A DNA stretch of 64,000 nucleotides from Leucobacter edaphi (GCF_016522535.1 NZ_JAEHOI010000002.1:434001-498000), one strand, 5' to 3'; counted from the stretch's first letter, positions 8,104 to 16,096 are shown. Numbers and translations are program-made. Notes: generated by a model not told the origin, from the sequence alone.

Positions 8104-8124
8104 GGATGTACACGACGTACATCC
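8104..8124. promoter_or_regulatory. Candidate operator of the toxin-antitoxin locus
   Basis: A perfect 8-bp inverted repeat, GGATGTAC and GTACATCC, with a 5-base spacer, lies about 70 bases before the antitoxin ATG. Phd/YefM-type antitoxins repress their own operon through short palindromes of the TGTACA kind, so this is a sensible autoregulatory site. No binding evidence is available from the sequence itself. Confidence 0.4.
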
Positions 8125-8191
8125 TTCGAACTTGTGGATCCTGATCCGCGAAGGGAAGGTCATCTTTCTCCTCGTACCGGACTATGGATCG

Positions 8192-8583
8192 ATGGCATCT
8201 GCCCGCAAGAACCTCGGTGCGGTGCTCGACTCCGCGGAGCGGGGGCGCGCGGTAACGTTTCGCCGGTTCTCGCAGACCGCTGCGGTCGTGCCGGCCGCGC
8301 CGCTGCGGGACTCCCTCGCGTCGGCACTGCAAGCGCGTGCCGAGGTGTTCAGGGAAGAGGATCACTGGGCGGTCCCGCTTCGTGATCGGCCGTTGTTTCC
8401 GAGGGCTCCAGCGTCGATGCCGCGCTTGACGATCTCATCACCCAGCTCCGTGAGTACGCGGAAGACTGGGAGGCCCGTCTGAGTGCTGCTCCGAATCACC
8501 GGGGGAACTGGGCGCTCGTACAGTTGATCACGCTGTCCACCGATGACGAGCTGCGGTCCTGGATCGAAGCCAGCGGCGAATAA
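8192..8583 (+). pseudogene. Phd/YefM-like antitoxin, frameshifted
   Basis: Starting at ATG 8192, the frame reads MASARKNLGAVLDSAERG, the start of a prevent-host-death type antitoxin. It continues to HWAVPLRDRP (8390). The homologous continuation, VVSEGSSVDAALDDL through WIEASGE and TAA (8581-8583), lies in the next frame, which has a TGA at 8383. One base appears to be missing near 8390-8392. As written, the product loses the C-terminal part that normally neutralises the toxin. It is a real frameshift or a sequencing error. It precedes the toxin GTG by two bases. Confidence 0.75.
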
Positions 8584-8585
8584 CG

Positions 8586-9011
8586 GTGGGCACGTATCCT
8601 GCTCCCACGAGCGAACACCACGACGATTTCTGCACCGTCGAGCAGTGGACGCTCATTCGTGGCGCCATCGGAAAGCTGGCCACTCACCACCGCACCTACG
8701 AGCTCGCGCTCTGGGGCGGGCGGGTGCTGCGGACACGGATCTCGCGCCCGATCGACGGCTCCACCTGCGGCGCGAATGTGTGGGGTCATTTCCTTCGCGA
8801 GCAGTTGGTGGTGACGCCCGCCGAGTTCTGGGACTGCGCCCTGCGCTCCATCACTCCTGATCGGGGCGGGCCGGAGGTAGTCAGGCCCCGCTCGGCGCTT
8901 CCCCTGCACCTGTACCGGCTCCTCGTGGAGATCGGCGCCACGGACGAAGAGATCGCCGGACTCGACGCAGCCACCGCGGCGCAGCGACTCGCCGACCACT
9001 ATCGCGAATAG
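8586..9011 (+). CDS. Putative toxin of a Phd-type toxin-antitoxin pair
   Basis: A 141-residue protein beginning at GTG 8586, two bases after the antitoxin stop. It contains EHHDDFCTVEQWTLIR, YELALWGGRVLRTRISRPID and WGHFLREQLVVTPAEFW. These match, from memory, the actinobacterial family annotated as cytotoxic translational repressors of toxin-antitoxin systems. The fused order antitoxin-toxin supports this. The toxin frame is intact although the antitoxin frame is broken, so either the toxin is tolerated or inactive, or the frameshift is an error. Catalytic residues are not known to me. Confidence 0.65.
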   Translation: MGTYPAPTSEHHDDFCTVEQWTLIRGAIGKLATHHRTYELALWGGRVLRTRISRPIDGSTCGANVWGHFLREQLVVTPAEFWDCALRSITPDRGGPEVVRPRSALPLHLYRLLVEIGATDEEIAGLDAATAAQRLADHYRE

Positions 9012-9077
9012 ACCGGGCGAGCGACTGGCAGCGGCGGGCCCCTGTTCTCCCCGTGCGCACCACGTTACGCTGTCGTT

Positions 9078-9470
9078 GTGAGGTGGAGCTTCTGGTTGAT
9101 CGTCGCCGGTCTCTGGGTGTTCGCGATCCTTGTCGCGCTCTCTTTTTCCATCTCGGATCCCGACCTCGCCGTGCTCGCTCGGGTCGCGGGGGTGATCCTT
9201 GGCGCCGGGCTCACTGGCACGGCGATCTTCGACATCGCGCGCTGGCCGGTGCTGGTGCGCCTGCTGGTTCATACGGTCACGATGCTCGCGATCCTGCTGC
9301 CCTGTCTCGTGGTCGCGGGCTGGTTCAATCTCAGCACCGAGGCCGGGATCGTCGCGCTCCTCGGGGCGACCGTGAGCCTGGGGATCGCGGGCTGGTCAAT
9401 CGCCCTGATCGTGATGCACTATGCGAACAAGAGCAAGGCCAAAGGGAAGTTCCTCGGAAATGACCGCTGA
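9078..9470 (+). CDS. Small four-helix membrane protein
   Basis: A 130-residue protein that is almost entirely hydrophobic, with four predicted transmembrane helices (about residues 5-25, 33-50, 57-80, 88-110) and a basic C-terminal tail (HYANKSKAKGKF). Size and layout resemble DUF3021-like proteins, but I cannot confirm the family. It starts at GTG 9078 and overlaps the next gene by 11 bases, which suggests translational coupling to the methyltransferase. Confidence 0.6.
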   Translation: MRWSFWLIVAGLWVFAILVALSFSISDPDLAVLARVAGVILGAGLTGTAIFDIARWPVLVRLLVHTVTMLAILLPCLVVAGWFNLSTEAGIVALLGATVSLGIAGWSIALIVMHYANKSKAKGKFLGNDR

Positions 9471-10098
9471 ACAACGACCGAGCGGGGAAGCCGCAGACGA
9501 GCGCGTCTTCGCATCGTACGGCGCACGCGCCGAGGAGTATGTTTCCGCGGTCGGGCGCATGGAGCACGTCGACCAGGCAGATCTCGACTGCGTGCTGCGG
9601 TGGGCGAGGGGGATCGCGGGCCGGGTGCTCGACGTCGGATCCGGACCAGGTCAGTGGACCGACTGGTTGAGTCAGCGCGGCGTGCGGGTGGAGGGCGTTG
9701 AGCCTGTCCCCGAGTTCGTTGCGCTGGCAGAAGCCAGCTACCCCGAGTCGAGTTTCCGCCTCGGACGTGGCGAATCGCTCAATGAAGCCGACGGCGCGAT
9801 CGGCGGGGTGCTCGCCTGGTATTCCCTGATCCACATGCCGCCCGCAGACATCGACCGAGCGCTTGTCGAGTTCGCCCGCGTGATTCGGCCAGGCGGGGGA
9901 CTGCTGCTCGGGTTCTTCACGGCAACCGAGCCGGGACGGTTCGAGCACGCGATTGCTCCCGCCTACTTCTGGCCAGTTGAGCAGCTTGCGGCGCGTGTCG
10001 AAGCTGCTGGATTCGCGGTCCGAGAGACGGAAACGCGTCAGGGGCGGCCCGACCGGGCGCACGGGTCGATCTCGGCGATCCGGTCGCGGATCGAATGA
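9460..10098 (+). CDS. Class I SAM-dependent methyltransferase
   Basis: A soluble methyltransferase with motif I VLDVGSGPGQWTDWL, motif II acidic residue in VEGVEPVPEF, the motif IV region VLAWYSLIHMPP and VIRPGGGLLLGFF. I choose ATG 9460 (212 residues); an upstream in-frame start at 9421 lies wholly inside the preceding gene. The substrate is unknown. The last 108 bases (9976-10083) have a decayed counterpart at 11746-11858, including an identical 31-base stretch, so this gene's 3' end has been duplicated or exchanged. Confidence 0.85.
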   Translation: MTAEQRPSGEAADERVFASYGARAEEYVSAVGRMEHVDQADLDCVLRWARGIAGRVLDVGSGPGQWTDWLSQRGVRVEGVEPVPEFVALAEASYPESSFRLGRGESLNEADGAIGGVLAWYSLIHMPPADIDRALVEFARVIRPGGGLLLGFFTATEPGRFEHAIAPAYFWPVEQLAARVEAAGFAVRETETRQGRPDRAHGSISAIRSRIE

Positions 10099-10131
10099 CG
10101 CTGTATGGTTCCGGGCTTCGGCCCGGGATAT

Positions 10132-10539
10132 CTAGGACGTCGTGCGTGCTGCGTCGTATGCGTCACGTGCGGTCAGCACTTCGAGCATGTTGGCTTCGGC
10201 CCACCGTTTGATCGGTTGCACGACCTCGAACAGCGATAGACCGAGTGGGGTGATCGTGTAGGTGACCGTTGCGGGCACGGTTGCTTCTACAGTGCGGGTG
10301 AGGGCCCCGTCGCGTTCAAGGCGGCGGAGGGTCTGGGTCAGCATTTTCTGGCTGATGCCCGCTATCCGCCGCCGAACATCTGAATATCGTTGCGGGCCGT
10401 CAGAAATCGCGGAGAGAGTCAGCACAACCCACTTGTCGCCCAGCGCATCGAGCAACTGCCGGCTCGGGCATCCGGCCAGGTAGGCGTCGTACTCGAGTTT
10501 CGCGTCGGCTCGACGTTCGGCTGCTGTCTTGGTTGCCAT
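10132..10539 (-). CDS. HxlR-family transcriptional regulator
   Basis: A 135-residue winged-helix regulator of the HxlR/MarR-like type. It has the family pattern [47 protein letters not shown] and [10 protein letters not shown]. The Cys near residue 24 sits where redox-sensing members of the family have theirs, so thiol stress sensing is possible. AAGGAG precedes the ATG. It is divergent from the quinone oxidoreductase gene, a classic pairing in which the regulator controls its neighbour. Confidence 0.92.
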   Translation of the reverse strand: MATKTAAERRADAKLEYDAYLAGCPSRQLLDALGDKWVVLTLSAISDGPQRYSDVRRRIAGISQKMLTQTLRRLERDGALTRTVEATVPATVTYTITPLGLSLFEVVQPIKRWAEANMLEVLTARDAYDAARTTS

Positions 10540-10569
10540 CTCTCTCCTTGCGCATGATCGGTAACCAAC

Positions 10570-10583
10570 GCACCTTCAGGTGC
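10570..10583. promoter_or_regulatory. Candidate HxlR operator
   Basis: The palindrome GCACCT-TC-AGGTGC lies in the 134-base divergent region, 30 bases before the hxlR ATG and 90 bases before the qor ATG. HxlR proteins bind as dimers to such palindromes between themselves and the gene they control, so this is the best candidate here. No promoter hexamers could be assigned with confidence. Confidence 0.4.
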
Positions 10584-10673
10584 CTACTTCCCAAGAGAGA
10601 GTGCGTTGAGAAGGATGGTACCAGGAGCGGTCACACGGCCCCCAGAATGGAGAAACAGGTGGGAGAAAGCACG

Positions 10674-11576
10674 ATGAGAGCGGCAATGGTTCGGACGCCC
10701 GGGGGTCCGGATGCGATCGAGCTCGTGAACGTTCCGGTCCCCAGCCCGGGTCCCGGAGAAGTGCGAGTCAGGGTGGAAGCAGCGACAGTGAATCCTGTCG
10801 ATCTGCAGACGCGGAGCGGCATGTACCACGAGCTTGGCTGGATTTCATCGCCTGAAGTCGGACTGGGCTGGGACGTCGTCGGGGTCATCGACGCGGTGGG
10901 TGAAGGGGTCGATGGGTTCGCGGGCGGGGAGCGTGTCGCAGCGCTCGTCGATGGGGTCGACCGCGGCCCGGGCGCGTGCGCGGAAGCGATTATCGTGAAC
11001 GCAGCGGATCTTGCACAGGTACCAGCCGGTCTCGACGAGGTGCTTGCAGCGACAATCCCGCTGAACGCGCTCACGGCGCGGCAAGCTCTCGCTCTGCTCG
11101 GCGCCCCGAACGGGCGCCACCTCCTGGTCACGGGCGCGGGTGGCGCTGTCGGTGGCTACGCGTGCGAGCTTGCCGTCCGACTCGGATTCCGGGTGACTGG
11201 CCTTGCCAGGTCCTCGGACGAGGCGTTCGTCGCAGGCACAGGTGCATCCTTCATCGATACGCTTCCCACCTCGTCGACCTTCGATGCCGCACTTGATGCG
11301 GCGGCGATCGGCCCGGAGGTTCTCCCAAGCATTGTTGATGATGGCCATTACGTTGGCGTGATTCCGCCCGCGGTTCCCGAGGCTTTCCGCGGCATCAAGA
11401 GCGAAGCGGTTATGGTGGCACCCGACGGATCCGGCCTGGCGCAGTTGCTCTTCGACGCGGCAAACGGGCACATTACGCCGCGGGTTCATGCCACTCTGCC
11501 ACTGGAGGAAGCTGTCACCGCGCACCGCCTGCTCGAAGCGGGGAACGTGCGAGGCCGCATTGTGCTCACCCCGTAA
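10674..11576 (+). CDS. NADPH:quinone oxidoreductase (MDR, zinc-free)
   Basis: A 300-residue medium-chain dehydrogenase/reductase of the quinone oxidoreductase type. The start MRAAMVRTPGGPDAIELV and the Rossmann motif LLVTGAGGAVGGYA are typical; the cysteine/histidine zinc ligands of alcohol dehydrogenases are absent. ATG 10674 is preceded by GGGAGAAAG at good spacing; a longer frame from 10533 overlaps hxlR and is not used. It is probably induced by electrophiles or oxidants through the adjacent HxlR protein. The gene-free interval after it (11577-11968) holds a hairpin and a methyltransferase remnant. Confidence 0.9.
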   Translation: MRAAMVRTPGGPDAIELVNVPVPSPGPGEVRVRVEAATVNPVDLQTRSGMYHELGWISSPEVGLGWDVVGVIDAVGEGVDGFAGGERVAALVDGVDRGPGACAEAIIVNAADLAQVPAGLDEVLAATIPLNALTARQALALLGAPNGRHLLVTGAGGAVGGYACELAVRLGFRVTGLARSSDEAFVAGTGASFIDTLPTSSTFDAALDAAAIGPEVLPSIVDDGHYVGVIPPAVPEAFRGIKSEAVMVAPDGSGLAQLLFDAANGHITPRVHATLPLEEAVTAHRLLEAGNVRGRIVLTP

Positions 11577-11653
11577 CGGGCGAGCATGCGTCACGGAGCT
11601 GAAGTACCCGCGCCGACGGAAGCCCGCGGGCAGCGCAACTGAGTCCTGACCAC

Positions 11654-11687
11654 AGAGAACCCCGGAGCATTCGCCTCGGGGTTCTCT
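11654..11687 (+). terminator. Hairpin terminator after qor
   Basis: Perfect 11-bp arms AGAGAACCCCG and CGGGGTTCTCT enclose a 12-base loop, 77 bases after the qor stop. There is a short TTGCGTTTCT run after it. Its position fits termination of the oxidoreductase transcript. Confidence 0.65.
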
Positions 11688-11745
11688 TGCGTTTCTCTTG
11701 CGGACGCTCCTCATCCTTTTCGTCGCTCGGATCCGGCGGAGCACC

Positions 11746-11858
11746 GGTGAGCAGGGTGAGCGAGTGCACGCCGCCGGCGTCGGCGATTCTGCCGACCGGA
11801 GAGAAGCCCATACGGCGCTCGCCTTGGCCGGGCGCACGGGTCGATCTCGGCGATCCGG
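11746..11858 (+). pseudogene. Decayed copy of the methyltransferase 3' end
   Basis: The segment starts with GEQGERVHAAGV, matching VEQLAARVEAAGF in the methyltransferase at 9460-10098, and ends with 31 bases (11828-11858) identical to 10053-10083. The two matches are separated by nearly the same distance in each copy (108 and 113 bases in total), so this is one homologous block and not two chance hits. Small indels break the frame. The block lies directly beyond the hxlR-qor pair. Confidence 0.6.
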
Positions 11859-11968
11859 ATCGGAACGCGCCGTTGCAGTGTGCTCGGATCGGAAAGCCCC
11901 GATCCTCGCGATGATCGGCCGGGGAGTCCTCGCGGCTCTCGAGCCGCGCCGGCGATACAATCCACTCA

Positions 11969-12475
11969 ATGACGAATGAGCGAGTTGCAACGGCGCGACG
12001 CCAGTACCTGAACCTCGGGATTGGCGAGTGGTTCGCCGTCGCGGTGTTCTTCGGGGTCGCCCGCTTCTCGATCATGCCCCGGCTCGACACCGCACGCGAC
12101 GCGTATGCGTTGTGGGCGGCGCTCGTCCCGCTCCTCGCGATCCTGTTTCAGGGCGGCGCGTACTGGCTGCTCGCGCGGACGTGGGTAGGACGCTCGGCGA
12201 TGCCGGGATCCCTGGCACTGCTCTTCCGTGTGCTCCGCGTGCTCAACGTGGTGCTCCTGTTCGGCGGGCTCGCGGGCATCCTGATCTGGTTCCCCACGAT
12301 CACCGCGTGGGGGATCGTCGTGCTCCTCGTGTGGGCGTTCGGCGTATTCGAGTACCTCAACTACTTCGTGGTGCGGCTGTCCTACCCGTTCACGCAGTGG
12401 TTCTCGGAGGTGGGGCGGTGGCGGAAGCCTCGGCTCCAGCGGGACCTGGAACGGGCGGCGCGCACGCCTCGGTGA
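11969..12475 (+). CDS. Four-helix membrane protein of unknown function
   Basis: A 168-residue protein with hydrophobic segments near residues 18-33, 45-68, 85-105 and 110-135, and a basic, tryptophan-containing C-terminal tail (FSEVGRWRKPRLQRDLERAAR) likely to be cytoplasmic. It resembles conserved hypothetical membrane proteins that I associate with Microbacteriaceae, but I do not know a function. It stands alone on the plus strand and is convergent with the next gene. Confidence 0.7.
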   Translation: MTNERVATARRQYLNLGIGEWFAVAVFFGVARFSIMPRLDTARDAYALWAALVPLLAILFQGGAYWLLARTWVGRSAMPGSLALLFRVLRVLNVVLLFGGLAGILIWFPTITAWGIVVLLVWAFGVFEYLNYFVVRLSYPFTQWFSEVGRWRKPRLQRDLERAARTPR

Positions 12476-12515
12476 GTGGTTCCCGGGTTGAGTAGCGCGG
12501 GATTGTTTCGGACGG

Positions 12516-13043
12516 CTACGCGCCGACGGCTCGCACGGGCATTGGGACCGGACCCGAAGACGGGCGGCGGCGCACAGACTGCACGGTGCCGACGATCAGG
12601 GCCGCGATCGAGACGAGCGCGGCGACCCCGCTCGCAAGATAGAGCGGCACCGCCAGTGCGAAGGCCGCGTCGGCGTTCCAATCGGCGAACGTGTCGCCAA
12701 CGGAGTTCATGTTCGTGAACGAGGTAAAGAAGTAGGCGACGGCACCGCAGGCGAGGATGGCGCCGAGGATCGACAGCGAGAACCAGCCCGACAGTCTGAC
12801 GCGGGGCGCGAGCGTGAGAACGGCACACCCGAGCGCGAGGCCGGCCCCGAGGGTCGCGAAGATGATTCCGGGAACGGGCGTGTACGGCTGACCGGCCGCT
12901 TCCATTGCCGCGATCGTCTCCTGCAGTGGTCGCTCGCTCGCCGCAACGACCTCGCCCTCGTTCATCAGAAATGCGCCATATGCGGCGTAGACGAGCACCG
13001 CGAGAGTTCCGAGTGCGGTCATCACGATTCGGGTGGGGGTCAT
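12516..13043 (-). CDS. Four-helix membrane protein of unknown function
   Basis: A 175-residue integral membrane protein. Hydrophobic segments are near residues 8-26, 57-80, 86-108 and 126-150, with an extracytoplasmic loop (about 28-56) after the first helix and a proline/arginine-rich tail (VRRRPSSGPVPMPVRA). No family recognised. The plus-strand gene on its left is convergent, leaving only 40 bases between the stops. Confidence 0.7.
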   Translation of the reverse strand: MTPTRIVMTALGTLAVLVYAAYGAFLMNEGEVVAASERPLQETIAAMEAAGQPYTPVPGIIFATLGAGLALGCAVLTLAPRVRLSGWFSLSILGAILACGAVAYFFTSFTNMNSVGDTFADWNADAAFALAVPLYLASGVAALVSIAALIVGTVQSVRRRPSSGPVPMPVRAVGA

Positions 13044-13100
13044 GCGGGTATCGTAACCACGCGAATCTGAACGTGGCGGGTGAAAATCGGGGAGGGGTGC

Positions 13101-13838
13101 CTATGAATCCTTGGGCTCATCCGCGGCAGCGGCAGCGGCCACGGTCGCCGCAATCGCCGCCTCGACGCCGCCGCTCCAGGGGGCACCGTGCCCGGGGAGC
13201 ACCCACTTCGCGCCGGTGTCCGCGATCCGGCGGAGGGAGGCGATCGCCCGCTCGGGTTCGTCGGTGAAGGGCGCGGGCTGCGGTCCGGTCGCGCCCGTGA
13301 GGACGTTGCGGGTCGTGAAGCCGTCGCCGACGAACACGGCGTTGACGGCGGGGACCGAGATCGCTACGCTCCCCTCCGAGTGGCCGGGGAGCCCGATGAT
13401 CCGCGGCGAGCCGGGAAGCGGCAGCGTCTCGCCGTCGCGCATCTCGAGCACCTCGGTGAGCCAGGTGGTGCGCAGCCCGCCCTTTCGGATCGAGTAGGCG
13501 AGGAAGCGCAGGAGCGGGCCGAGCTTCAGGGACTGCTTCGCGTTCTTCGGCTTCGGTCCGCCCTGCGCCCGCGAGGCATCCGCCTCATGCGCGTAGACGG
13601 GGACGCCGTGCTCGCGACGCAAACGCTCTGCGAAGCCGACGTGATCGGCGTCCCCGTGCGTGAGGACCAGCCCCCGCACGTCCGCGACCGTCTTGCCTGC
13701 GGCGGCGAGCTCCGTGAGGAAGTCGCCCCAGTGGCCCGCGAGCCCCGCGTCGATGACGGTGACGCCCTCGGGAGTGACGACGAGATATGCGGCGATGATG
13801 TCGTTACCGATCCGGTGGAGTGAGGTGTCCAGCTTCAT
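13101..13838 (-). CDS. MBL-fold metallo-hydrolase
   Basis: A 245-residue metallo-beta-lactamase-fold hydrolase. The metal-binding motif reads THGDADHVG (H61, D63, D65, H66), the variant with Asp in the second position that is common in this subfamily. Further ligands appear in LPGHSEGSV, VFVGDGF and VLPGHGAPW. The substrate is unknown. The gene is divergent from a TetR regulator, with a palindrome across the shared start region, so it is probably the regulator's target. Confidence 0.9.
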   Translation of the reverse strand: MKLDTSLHRIGNDIIAAYLVVTPEGVTVIDAGLAGHWGDFLTELAAAGKTVADVRGLVLTHGDADHVGFAERLRREHGVPVYAHEADASRAQGGPKPKNAKQSLKLGPLLRFLAYSIRKGGLRTTWLTEVLEMRDGETLPLPGSPRIIGLPGHSEGSVAISVPAVNAVFVGDGFTTRNVLTGATGPQPAPFTDEPERAIASLRRIADTGAKWVLPGHGAPWSGGVEAAIAATVAAAAAADEPKDS

Positions 13839-13864
13839 GATGGCTACGCTACATAGCCATCATG
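13836..13864. promoter_or_regulatory. Palindromic operator candidate for the TetR-type regulator
   Basis: Perfect 11-bp arms CATGATGGCTA and TAGCCATCATG with a 7-base spacer lie between the divergent metallo-hydrolase and TetR genes. The left arm includes the metallo-hydrolase start codon. TetR proteins typically bind such a palindrome in the divergent region, so repression of both genes is likely. Confidence 0.5.
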
Positions 13865-13891
13865 GCTAATGTCAATAGCTATAGTTGAGGT

Positions 13892-14455
13892 ATGGCCGCA
13901 CCAGACAAGACCTCACTCGACGCCATCGTGCTCGCCGCGCGAGAGATCCTCGAGGCCGACGGGATCGACGGGCTCACCATGCAGTCCATTGCGCAGCGCG
14001 TGGGGGTCCGCGCGCCCTCGCTCTACAAGCGAGTCCGCAACCGGGACGAGCTGATCAGGCTCGTGAACGAGGCTGGAATGGCCGAACTCGAAGACCGATT
14101 CCGAGGGAGTGAGGATGCCCGTGCGCTGGCCGCTCGCTTCCGCGCCTTCGCGCACGAGCGTCCGGCCGCGTTCCGGCTCATGATGACGCCCGGGACAGTG
14201 AATCCCGACGTTGATCAGGATCTCCTCGCGCGCGCGAGCGAGGAAGTGCTGCGCCACGCCGGAACCCTCGCGGGCGAGGCGGAGGCCCTGGAAGCCGCGC
14301 GCACGCTCACCGCCTGGACCACGGGGTTCATCGCGATGGAGCTGGGCGGGAGCTTCAATCTGGGCGGGGATGTTGAGCGCGCCTGGGAGTACGGGCTCGC
14401 GGCGGTCATCGACGGGATCGCGTCGCGGGGTCGTGCAGCCGAGTCCGGACGGTGA
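13892..14455 (+). CDS. TetR/AcrR-family transcriptional regulator
   Basis: A 187-residue regulator. The N-terminal helix-turn-helix (about residues 10-55) reads DGLTMQSIAQRVGVRAPSLYKRVRNRDEL, a clear TetR signature. The C-terminal part (about 75-180) is the TetR_C-like ligand-binding and dimerisation domain (GSEDARALAARFRAFAHERP, TTGFIAMELGGSFNLGGD). The ligand is unknown. Divergent from the metallo-hydrolase gene, 53 bases away. Confidence 0.93.
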   Translation: MAAPDKTSLDAIVLAAREILEADGIDGLTMQSIAQRVGVRAPSLYKRVRNRDELIRLVNEAGMAELEDRFRGSEDARALAARFRAFAHERPAAFRLMMTPGTVNPDVDQDLLARASEEVLRHAGTLAGEAEALEAARTLTAWTTGFIAMELGGSFNLGGDVERAWEYGLAAVIDGIASRGRAAESGR

Positions 14456-14487
14456 AGCGGGCCGACTGACGGCCGCACGCGCCACAA

Positions 14488-15198
14488 TCACCCCAGATGC
14501 CGCAAGAACCGATCCGGGCCATCTAGGAACTGACGCCAGCTGCGCACCAGCTCGAGATCGTCGTATTCGCAACGGTGGAAGCCGTGTTCGTCGAGCTCGA
14601 GAATCTCCGCCCCGGGAATCGCCGCGAGGATCGGGGAGTGGGTCGAGACGATGACCTGTGATCCCGTTTCGATCAGCCCGGTGATGTGGGCGACGAGCGC
14701 GAGGCAGCCGGTGAACGAGAGCGCTGATTCGGCCTCGTCGAACAACCAGAGTCCGCGGATCATGCTCCGCGAGCTGAAGAACTCGATGAACGATTCGCCG
14801 TGGCTCTGGAAGTTGTGCCGGCCGCCGTTGATCTCCGACTGGTAAGCCAGGTGGCCGTGCATGGTCTCGGCCCGCAGGAATACCCCCTTCTTCGATGCTC
14901 CGGCGCCGCGCACCAACTGCAGGTTCTCGGCAAGACCCGACTCGGTGCGCTGGGTGCGGTGCATCGCGTTCCGCGTTCCGCCCTCGGCGTTCAGGCCGAA
15001 GGCCTCGGCGATCGCTTCGAGGATCGTGGACTTCCCCGAACCGTTTTCGCCCGCGAGGATGGTCAACGGTCCGAGATCGAGCCCCTCGTCGAGGAGTTGC
15101 CGCACCGCGGGCACCCACGCCGGCCACTGATCTCGCTCGAGCGGGGCCAGGCGATGCTCCTCGACGCGGCGAATGGGAAGGGTGGGCGTCCCGAACAT
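14488..15198 (-). CDS. AAA-family ATPase (ABC-type, RecF/SMC-like)
   Basis: A compact 236-residue ATPase with Walker A GENGSGKST (about 49-57), an ABC-like signature SHGESF (about 135), Walker B GLWLFDEAESAL and the switch His in STHSPIL. The conserved N-terminal FGTPTLPIRRVEEHR is typical of stand-alone AAA ATPases. These lack a transmembrane partner and sometimes belong to defence or DNA-repair modules, but no partner gene is seen here. Its role is therefore open. Confidence 0.85.
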   Translation of the reverse strand: MFGTPTLPIRRVEEHRLAPLERDQWPAWVPAVRQLLDEGLDLGPLTILAGENGSGKSTILEAIAEAFGLNAEGGTRNAMHRTQRTESGLAENLQLVRGAGASKKGVFLRAETMHGHLAYQSEINGGRHNFQSHGESFIEFFSSRSMIRGLWLFDEAESALSFTGCLALVAHITGLIETGSQVIVSTHSPILAAIPGAEILELDEHGFHRCEYDDLELVRSWRQFLDGPDRFLRHLG

Positions 15199-15273
15199 GG
15201 CGCTCAGTCTACGTCCGGCGCTTCAGCGGCGCGCCGGGGAGACGGGTCCGGCGCATGCGGAAGAATCGCCGGC

Positions 15274-16059
15274 ATGGTGCATCCCTCAGACATCGCAGGC
15301 CCGCCGCCCGAAGAAACCCCCGTTCCGCCCGAACTTCAGGCCGCCCTCTCGGCGCTGGGGCTGGGCTCGGCGAAGGTCGAGCCGGTGTGGCGCAACGAAG
15401 CCGGCGGTCTCACCTTCGCCGTCATTCCTGCCGCTACGGTCGAGCCGGGTTCTCCCGAGTACTTCGTCAAGTGGAATCCCGTGGGGAGCGGCGAGTCGCT
15501 GGTCGGGGAGGCCGAGCGACTGCGCTGGCTCGCTGGCAAGCACCCGGTCCCGAGCGTCGAGGCGATGATCATGGCGGGGGCGGGAGAGATCCTGCTCACC
15601 CGCGCGCTCCCGGGCCGATCCGCGGTCTCGGAACGCTGGAAAGTCCAGCCGGATCGGGCGTTGCGCGCCCTCGGTGAAGGGCTTCGCCGATTGCACGACC
15701 TCACCGCGGCCGACTGCCCCTTCGACTGGGGCGTTGATCAGCGGCTCTTGGCCGCTGGCGGCTCCGCAGGCCGCGATGTCAGCGAGCTTGGTGAGGCGCC
15801 GCCCATCGATCGGCTGGTCATCTGCCAGGGGGATCCCTGCGCGCCCAACACGCTGCTCGGCGAGGACGGATCGTTCCTCGCCCACGTCGACCTCGCGCGC
15901 CTCGGGCTCGCGGATCGCTGGGCGGATCTTGCGGTCATGTCACTGTCGCTCGAGTGGAACTATCCGGAGTACGACGAGGCCGTGTTCTGGGAGGCGTACG
16001 GCATCGATCCTGATCCCGAGCGCATCGCCTACTATCGCCGGCTGTGGGAGGCCGAGTAG
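15274..16059 (+). CDS. APH-type phosphotransferase (aminoglycoside 3'-phosphotransferase-like)
   Basis: A 261-residue kinase of the aminoglycoside phosphotransferase fold. The catalytic loop is CQGDPCAPNTLL (family HGDxxxxN; the leading His is Gln here but the catalytic Asp and Asn remain). The metal-binding loop is HVDLARLGLADRWADLAV, as in APH(3') enzymes. The longer open frame starting at 14800 overlaps the ATPase gene; ATG 15274 is the sensible start. Whether it confers resistance or phosphorylates a normal metabolite cannot be told from sequence. Confidence 0.82.
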   Translation: MVHPSDIAGPPPEETPVPPELQAALSALGLGSAKVEPVWRNEAGGLTFAVIPAATVEPGSPEYFVKWNPVGSGESLVGEAERLRWLAGKHPVPSVEAMIMAGAGEILLTRALPGRSAVSERWKVQPDRALRALGEGLRRLHDLTAADCPFDWGVDQRLLAAGGSAGRDVSELGEAPPIDRLVICQGDPCAPNTLLGEDGSFLAHVDLARLGLADRWADLAVMSLSLEWNYPEYDEAVFWEAYGIDPDPERIAYYRRLWEAE

Positions 16060-16096
16060 GCCGAGTGGGCCGAGGACCAGGTGCGCGCGTCTCCGC

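Noticed and set aside
8027-8191. In-frame extension of the antitoxin gene upstream of 8192
   Set aside because: The extension crosses the palindromic operator candidate and does not resemble Phd proteins. MASARKNL at 8192 is the typical start.
11746-11968. Plus-strand frame over the methyltransferase remnant as a real small gene
   Set aside because: The segment is explained as a decayed copy of the methyltransferase end with indels. No start with a ribosome binding site is seen.
13638-13660. Apparent loss of a metal ligand in the metallo-hydrolase (HGDADH instead of HxHxDH)
   Set aside because: Asp in this position is known in subfamilies of the MBL fold, and the other ligands are present, so inactivation is not supported.
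14800-15273. 158-codon N-terminal extension of the APH-type kinase
   Set aside because: It overlaps the ATPase gene on the other strand and shows no kinase similarity. The natural start is ATG 15274.
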